DNA of 10,556 nucleotides from an uncultured Mycoplasmatota bacterium. Its GTDB lineage: Bacteria > Bacillota_I > Bacilli_A > RF39 > UBA660. The stretch lies in NCBI GenBank assembly GCA_900547465.1, contig URHJ01000028.1:1-10556 (forward strand), written 5' to 3'. The notes beneath the pieces were generated by a model. That model ran no database searches and was not told the DNA's origin. It saw only the letters and a program-made list of their open reading frames with translations. Position numbers and translations under genes: made by a program. This document shows positions 6,576 through 10,556 of this stretch, piece by piece; position 1 is the first letter of the stretch, and each line of letters opens with the position of its first letter.

Positions 6576-6594
6576 CTATTATTATGAATAATAG
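6576..6594. repeat. Inverted repeat in the divergent promoter region
   Basis: CTATTATT (6576-6583) and AATAATAG (6587-6594) are perfect 8-base inverted arms around a 3-base centre, placed 13 bases upstream of the DUF421 ATG and 45 bases upstream of the plus-strand gene. It could be an operator for both genes, but repeats of A and T only are common in such DNA and no regulator is known here. Confidence 0.3.
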
Positions 6595-6638
6595 TATATT
6601 TTTTTATACATTAACATAATATCTAGTGGAGGATTATT

Positions 6639-7001
6639 ATGAATATTAAAAACTTTTTAAAACATTTTTTAGTAACAACAATTGTAATTTTTTTGAACTT
6701 ATTCTTTATTTCTACTCTATACTATTTTAATATTTTATCAACTAGTATAGTAAATTATTTAAGACCATTATCTATTTTAATTATCTTGTTTATATCAAGT
6801 TATAGACTTGGTAAAAAATTAGAAAAGAACGGATATCTAGAAGGTTTAAAACTAGGTGGTACCACAATCATACTATTTCTAATTATCTCAATAATATTTT
6901 TCAGAAGTTATTTTAAGATAAGATTAGTTTTATATTATATTATTTTACTAATAACTTCTATTCTAGGAAGTATGATTGGTATTAACAAAGAAAAAAAATA
7001 A
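6639..7001 (+). CDS. TIGR04086 / DUF3792 family membrane protein (YrzE-like)
   Basis: This 120-residue protein is almost entirely membrane-embedded, with four hydrophobic helices at about 10-32, 38-56, 70-89 and 92-113. The family pattern is visible: a Gly-containing charged turn RLGKKLEKNGYLEGLKLGG (56-74) after helix two and a C-terminal GSMIGINK. The family is small, found mainly in Bacillota, and has no established function; members often sit near yajC and secDF, and secDF follows here on the other strand. GTGGAGG six bases before the ATG gives a strong ribosome binding site. It is the only complete plus-strand gene in the window and ends in a bidirectional terminator. The hydrophobic composition with the conserved small-residue turns supports a real gene. 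Confidence 0.85.
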   Translation: MNIKNFLKHFLVTTIVIFLNLFFISTLYYFNILSTSIVNYLRPLSILIILFISSYRLGKKLEKNGYLEGLKLGGTTIILFLIISIIFFRSYFKIRLVLYYIILLITSILGSMIGINKEKK

Positions 7002-7024
7002 GCTAAAACAAAATAGCTTATTTT
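6995..7024. terminator. Bidirectional hairpin terminator between convergent genes
   Basis: AAAATAAGCTA (6995-7005) pairs perfectly with TAGCTTATTTT (7014-7024), an 11-bp stem with an 8-base A-rich loop. The plus strand continues ATTTTG. On the minus strand the stem is followed by TTTTTCTTTG. It contains the stop of the TIGR04086 gene and lies just past the stop of the COG2426 gene, so it probably ends both transcripts. Confidence 0.8.
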
Positions 7025-7032
7025 ATTTTGAA

Positions 7033-7545
7033 CTAGAAAATTGCTTTTAATAGTCCAAAGGATACAACCATCATAATAATACTAGCCATTAATACTCCGA
7101 GTACTATTGCTAAAAAAGATTTCTTTTTATCCATATCAAGAACTGACGCTATTAAACAACCTGTAAAAGCACCAGTTCCTGGTAATGGTATACCTACAAA
7201 TAAAGTTAAACCAAAATACCCGTACTTTTCAATACTTTGTTTATTTTTTTCTACTTTTTTATGAAGATAAGTACTAAATCCATTAAATAAGTTTCTTTTT
7301 TCTAAAAAATCTAATATTGCTCTAAAAAATAATAATACGAGAGGAATTGGTATTAAGTTACCTAAAATAGAAATTATATATGACGGAATAGGTTTAAGTC
7401 CTAAAATACTAGCCGCTAACAAACCTCCTCTAAGTTCTGAAATTGGCATAATTGATATTATAAATACAAGCAGTTCTTTTCCATATGGTAAATGTCCTAA
7501 GAAAGAAAATGTTGATAGAAAGAAATTTATTATATTATCTACCAT
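7033..7545 (-). CDS. COG2426 'small multidrug export' family membrane protein
   Basis: The 170-residue protein matches PF06695 (COG2426). Its hallmark motifs are PISELRGGLLAA (34-45) and FVGIPLPGTGAFTGCLIAS (116-134), each next to a membrane helix. Helices are predicted at about 24-50, 54-78, 110-137 and 143-168, with a basic Lys-rich segment (96-107) between the halves. The family is named for putative small-molecule export, but the substrate and mechanism are not established, so a multidrug role should not be assumed; the re-entrant Pro/Gly motifs resemble those of the DedA/VTT type. The start lies inside the end of secDF (11-base overlap), with AAGGA close to the ATG, so translation is probably coupled. 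It is the last gene of the secDF operon, ending at the hairpin at 6995-7024. Confidence 0.9.
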   Translation of the reverse strand: MVDNIINFFLSTFSFLGHLPYGKELLVFIISIMPISELRGGLLAASILGLKPIPSYIISILGNLIPIPLVLLFFRAILDFLEKRNLFNGFSTYLHKKVEKNKQSIEKYGYFGLTLFVGIPLPGTGAFTGCLIASVLDMDKKKSFLAIVLGVLMASIIMMVVSFGLLKAIF

Positions 7546-9691
7546 ATTCCTTACTACCTTTTATATACTTTTTCTTTTCTAAATCATACCAAATTTGACT
7601 AGCTATAAATATTGAAGAATATGTACCAGAAATTAGCCCTATAAACAAAGCTATATTAAAATTAAATATTTCATATGAACCAAATAAAATCATCATAATA
7701 ACTGGTAACATAGTAGTTATTGAAGTAATAATACTTCTACCTATTGTTTGATTTAAACCTAAGTCTACTACATTTTCTATATCAGTTTGACTACCTACTT
7801 TACAAGACTTTAAATTCTCTCTAATTTTATCAAAAGCCACTATAGTATCATTAATAGAGTAACCAATAATTGACAATAAAGCCGCGATAAACATATTAGA
7901 AACTTCTAATCTGGTAACACTGAAAAAGAAAACCATCATCAAAACATCATGAAAAAGTGCTACCAAACCACTAATGGCATAATTAAATCTAAATCTAATT
8001 GAAATATAAATCACAATTCCTATAAAAGATAATATAAGTGAAAATATCATATTCTTTATTAGTTCCCTCTTCGCAATATTCGAAACAACACCAATATCAC
8101 TACTTGCTTGATACTTATCTTTTATATAATTTTCTAATTTAATCATTTGTTTCTGACTAAGTACTTCTTTTACTTTTACATCTACAAGTCCCTTAGAATT
8201 ACTTGAATAATTATACATGCGATAACCCTTATCAGATAAATCTTTTAAAAGAGCATTCTTACTTATTTCTTTTTGTATTGTAATTGATGTACCACCCTTA
8301 AAATCAACTCCTAAGTGAAGTCCTTGGAAAATTAAAGATAAACTTCCAATTACTATTAAAATACAAGTTATAATATATACTTTTTTTCTGTTCCTAATAA
8401 AATGAAATTGATATGTATTTTTTATTTTTCCAATAAATATATTAGTTTTATCAGAAAAATATCCTGTATCCATAAATACTTTAAGTAATTTTCTCATTAC
8501 GAAAACCATAACAAATAATGTAACTAGGATACTTATAATTAATGTTGTCGCAAAACCCTTTACACTACTTTCTCCAAATATAAATAAAATTATAGCTACA
8601 AAAAGAGTTGTTATATTAGAATCTAGAATAGATACAAATGAATTTTTATTACCATCTTCAAAGGCTTTTTCTAAACTTTTACCAGATCTTAATTCATCTT
8701 TTATTCTAGAAAAACTTATAACACTTGAATCGATTGCCATACCTATTCCAATTACAACTGCCGCAATTCCAGGTAATGTTAACACTCCTCCAATGAGCCA
8801 AAAGAAGAACAGTACTAAGAAAGAATATATTACAATTCCAATAGAAGAAATAACTCCAGCAAATCTATATAAGGCTATCATTAAAACCATAATAAGTAAA
8901 ACACCAATAATTCCTGCTGTTGCTGTTTTTTCTAACGACTCCGAACCAAGCGAAGCCGAAACCATTTTTGATGATAATTCCCTCATTTTAACTGGAAGAC
9001 TACCAGAATTAATTAAATCAGTCAAATTTTCTACTTCTTCATCAGTAAAATTTCCTTGTATTATAACGTCAGATGCAAATCCTTGTGATACAGTAGCAGC
9101 ACTCAAGCAGTTTGAATCAACACTTCCACAACGACTACTCTCTTTCTTAAAGCTATCTTTTGCATCATTATAATCAAGCCATATTACAATTGTTTGATCT
9201 TTACTTTTGCTTATTTTATTAGTTACATCATAAAATTTTTCTTTATCTTTAACACTAAGAGAAACAGCTGGATTACCTGCTGCATCTTGTGATATCTTAG
9301 CTCCTCCACTTGTTAAAACATCACTTGTCATTAACAAATTATCTTCTGTATCTCTAAAAGTTAAAGTCGCAATAGTTGAAAGCTGTCTACGAGCTTCATC
9401 TTTATTTTTTACACCAGCTAATTTTATACGAACTTTATCATTACCTTCAACAATTATTTCTGGTTCACTAACCCCTAGTGAGTCAATTCTCTTACTAAGT
9501 ATCTTATATGTTTGATTTATTTTCTCTTTATTCATTTTTGTACCATCTATAGCTTCTATCTGATACAAAACTTCAAATCCTCCTTGTAAATCTAACCCAT
9601 ATTTTAAATTTTTACATAATATTGGTAACAAACTAATCATACCAATAGTAATAATTACAATAAATGCAATATATATTTTATTTTTTCTCAA
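7535..9691 (-). CDS. secDF: Fused protein translocase subunit SecDF
   Basis: SecD and SecF are fused in one chain, as in Bacillus. SecDF uses the proton gradient to pull exported proteins out of the SecYEG channel. With a TTG start at 9691 the protein has 718 residues. The SecD half shows GLDLQGG (32-38), the extracellular P1 head, then six helices including LTLPGIAAVVIGIGMAID (304-321). The SecF half shows GVDFKGG (461-467), GYSIND (610-615) and GRSIITSITT (651-660). The proton-relay residues D321, D615 and R652 are present. The TTG start is chosen because AGGAG (9700-9704) lies 8 bases upstream; an in-frame GTG at 9709 adds six residues but has no ribosome binding site. The P1 head carries two cysteines (C188, C195) that could pair. 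GMAVDANV, common in the family, is GMAIDSSV here. Confidence 0.96.
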   Translation of the reverse strand: MRKNKIYIAFIVIITIGMISLLPILCKNLKYGLDLQGGFEVLYQIEAIDGTKMNKEKINQTYKILSKRIDSLGVSEPEIIVEGNDKVRIKLAGVKNKDEARRQLSTIATLTFRDTEDNLLMTSDVLTSGGAKISQDAAGNPAVSLSVKDKEKFYDVTNKISKSKDQTIVIWLDYNDAKDSFKKESSRCGSVDSNCLSAATVSQGFASDVIIQGNFTDEEVENLTDLINSGSLPVKMRELSSKMVSASLGSESLEKTATAGIIGVLLIMVLMIALYRFAGVISSIGIVIYSFLVLFFFWLIGGVLTLPGIAAVVIGIGMAIDSSVISFSRIKDELRSGKSLEKAFEDGNKNSFVSILDSNITTLFVAIILFIFGESSVKGFATTLIISILVTLFVMVFVMRKLLKVFMDTGYFSDKTNIFIGKIKNTYQFHFIRNRKKVYIITCILIVIGSLSLIFQGLHLGVDFKGGTSITIQKEISKNALLKDLSDKGYRMYNYSSNSKGLVDVKVKEVLSQKQMIKLENYIKDKYQASSDIGVVSNIAKRELIKNMIFSLILSFIGIVIYISIRFRFNYAISGLVALFHDVLMMVFFFSVTRLEVSNMFIAALLSIIGYSINDTIVAFDKIRENLKSCKVGSQTDIENVVDLGLNQTIGRSIITSITTMLPVIMMILFGSYEIFNFNIALFIGLISGTYSSIFIASQIWYDLEKKKYIKGSKEYGR

Positions 9692-9699
9692 AATTTCAT

Positions 9700-9704
9700 C
9701 TCCT
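9700..9704 (-). promoter_or_regulatory. Ribosome binding site that sets the secDF start
   Basis: AGGAG on the minus strand lies 8 bases before TTG at 9691 and favours that codon over the GTG at 9709. An ATG directly abutting this site opens a three-codon frame (Met-Lys-Phe-stop) whose TGA overlaps the TTG start, but the spacing is too short for it to be used efficiently. Confidence 0.6.
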
Positions 9705-9731
9705 AACACAAATTAAAATAAGATAAAATTT

Positions 9732-10073
9732 TTAGAAATCATCTTTACATAAATATAACTCTTTATACCTAAGAACTAATAAATAATTTTGTTTCCTTTT
9801 GAAAACAAATAAACCATAAAGAAAAATTGAAAAAATTAAAGTAAAATATGTTAATGAAAAAAATTTTAATTTTATTGTGTTAGGAATTTTTCTTATAACA
9901 GCCTCTTTTATTTGTGAATCATTTTGATAAAAATCATGATTATCTTTTTTTTCGTTATAATTTATTTGATTTGTATTGTTATTAACTGATAAACTATAAA
10001 AAGAACTATTTTGTTTTAAAAATAGTGATAATATAAAAATAAAAATTGTAAAAAGTATTTTATTTTTTTTCAT
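9732..10073 (-). CDS. Unrecognised 113-residue two-TM protein upstream of secDF
   Basis: I do not recognise this protein. It begins with a basic MKKNK and a hydrophobic stretch (6-19) that could be a signal peptide or first membrane helix. An Asn/Asp/Lys-rich segment of about 50 residues follows (SVNNNTNQINYNEKKDNHDF and on), then a second hydrophobic helix at about 72-91 and a basic tail (FKRKQNYLLVLRYKELYLCK). The likely topology puts the Asn-rich loop outside and the tail inside. The ATG is preceded by AGGAG with a suitable spacing. It ends 40 bases before the secDF start and is on the same strand, so it is likely the first gene of the secDF operon. It does not look like YajC or ComN, the small proteins found near secDF elsewhere. 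The hydrophilic part is low in complexity, which makes homology searches weak. Confidence 0.7.
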   Translation of the reverse strand: MKKNKILFTIFIFILSLFLKQNSSFYSLSVNNNTNQINYNEKKDNHDFYQNDSQIKEAVIRKIPNTIKLKFFSLTYFTLIFSIFLYGLFVFKRKQNYLLVLRYKELYLCKDDF

Positions 10074-10104
10074 ATTTCTCTCCTAATAGTATATAATTAA
10101 TAGT

Positions 10105-10257
10105 TTATCTTAATTTATTAACCTCCTCTATAGATAAGCCAATATATTTTGAAATAGACTCAACTAATACATTATCTTTTAACATATTTTTAGCTATTTC
10201 AATATTTTTTTCTTTATTCAATCTCTGCTAATGCTAAAATATATTTTTCTTTTTTCT
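10105..10257 (-). pseudogene. Broken C-terminal remnant of an Rpn-family (PD-(D/E)XK) gene
   Basis: The minus strand from 10227 to 10105 encodes a 40-residue tail, including NKEKNIEIAKNMLKDN and ending SIEEVNKLR before TAA. It parallels the tail of the neighbouring Rpn-like gene (NERNIEIAKSLV ... TEDEINTLK). The frame is blocked by TAG at 10228-10230 and no start codon with a ribosome binding site is visible. The next frame upstream reads KKEKYILALAEIE, compatible with a frameshift near 10220. I read this as the 3' remnant of a decayed second copy. A 19-base exact repeat shared with the intact tail supports the relationship. The stretch 10258-10326 shows nothing I can assign. Confidence 0.6.
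10189..10207. repeat. 19-base exact direct repeat, copy 1
   Basis: TTTAGCTATTTCAATATTT occurs here and again at 10411-10429 in the same orientation. In both places it encodes the NIEIAK motif of an Rpn-type tail, so it marks homologous gene ends, not an integration site. Confidence 0.7.
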
Positions 10258-10326
10258 GTTGGTGATGATGTTATAACAAAAAAATATCAATCAAATAAAT
10301 TGTATTTTTTTACAAAATCATACTAC

Positions 10327-10556
10327 TTATTTTAGCGTATTAATTTCATCTTCCGTTAAACCGGTAGAGTCAACAATAATAGACATATCTACTTTATTCC
10401 TTACTAGACTTTTAGCTATTTCAATATTTCTCTCATTTTTTCCTTCAGATATTCCCTCAGCTTTTCCTTCTGCTTTTCCTTCTTCTCTACCTTCTGCCTT
10501 TCCTTGTGATAGCCCATCTCTATATCCTTGATCTCTTAATGCCCACTCTTTATCGT
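10327..10556 (-). CDS. C-terminal end of an Rpn-family nuclease/transposase-like protein (partial at right edge)
   Basis: The frame enters from the right edge and gives 75 residues before TAA at 10327-10329. It begins DKEWALRDQGYRDGLSQGKA, passes through Gly-Lys-Ala-Glu-Gly type repeats (EGREEGKAEGKAEG) and ends NIEIAKSLVRNKVDMSIIVDSTGLTEDEINTLK. The charged Gly-Lys/Glu repeat followed by a short helical tail is typical of the C-terminus of Rpn/YhgA-like proteins (PD-(D/E)XK nuclease family 'transposases', PF12784 and relatives), which are recombination-promoting nucleases common and multicopy in gut Bacillota. The catalytic domain lies outside the window, so activity cannot be judged. The repeat DNA is richer in G and C than its surroundings because of the Gly/Ala/Glu codons. 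A decayed homologous tail lies directly downstream. Confidence 0.75.
   Translation of the reverse strand, partial: DKEWALRDQGYRDGLSQGKAEGREEGKAEGKAEGISEGKNERNIEIAKSLVRNKVDMSIIVDSTGLTEDEINTLK
10411..10429. repeat. 19-base exact direct repeat, copy 2
   Basis: This is the second copy of TTTAGCTATTTCAATATTT, 222 bases from the first (10189-10207). It lies within the intact Rpn-like tail and encodes NIEIAK. Confidence 0.7.

Noticed and set aside
8793..9173. A 126-residue plus-strand frame inside secDF
   Set aside because: It is antisense to a well-conserved part of secDF and has no family resemblance.
9707..9709. GTG start for secDF
   Set aside because: No ribosome binding site upstream; AGGAG at 9700-9704 would lie inside the coding region and is correctly spaced for the TTG at 9691.
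10299..10314. TTGTA / TACAA hairpin after the Rpn-like gene
   Set aside because: Only 5 bp of A/T-rich stem around a homopolymer loop and no T tract on the minus strand.
1..10556. CRISPR array, tRNA, rRNA, riboswitch or prophage genes
   Set aside because: No regularly spaced repeats, no cloverleaf-like or conserved rRNA segments, and no recognisable phage proteins were seen.

Overview
The window is very AT-rich (by eye well under 30% G+C), uses TAA stops and TGG for Trp, and has Gram-positive style ribosome binding sites. The gene set (a fused SecDF, a YetF/DUF421 protein, a TIGR04086/DUF3792 membrane protein and class-III type IV prepilins) points to a low-GC member of the Bacillota, possibly one of the uncultured AT-rich gut lineages near Bacilli. 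The lineage is inference. No internal TGA-as-Trp codon was seen, so mycoplasma-type code 4 is not indicated.

Layout. The left edge holds the 3' end of an unrecognised plus-strand gene. It converges on nfo (endonuclease IV, minus strand) at a bidirectional hairpin terminator. Next comes a minus-strand run read from right to left: DUF421 membrane protein, a membrane-anchored GHL10-type glycoside-hydrolase-like protein, two large paralogous prepilins, and one ordinary-sized prepilin, ending at a hairpin with a long T tract just upstream of nfo. A small plus-strand TIGR04086 membrane protein is divergent from the DUF421 gene. It converges on a second minus-strand operon: a 113-residue two-TM protein of unknown function, secDF (best start TTG at 9691), and a COG2426 'small multidrug export' family protein overlapping secDF. 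The right edge contains the tail of an Rpn-family (PD-(D/E)XK) nuclease/transposase-like gene and, beside it, the broken tail of a second copy.

How the genes fit together. SecDF assists Sec-dependent export. The three prepilins should be inserted in the membrane, cut by a prepilin peptidase and assembled into a filament or pseudopilus; no assembly ATPase, platform protein or peptidase is in view. DUF421, TIGR04086 and secDF also lie near one another in Bacillus subtilis (yrbG, yrzE, secDF, from memory), so this looks like a rearranged conserved neighbourhood with a pilin locus inserted or retained.

The most unusual feature is in the two large prepilins. Each has about 144-154 residues before the prepilin cleavage glycine, where a leader is normally about 5-30 residues. 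The leaders are strongly conserved between the paralogs (60 of the first 100 residues identical, no gaps). By eye they resemble a shrunken ABC-transporter ATPase that has lost its P-loop glycines. I know of no described prepilin with such a leader.
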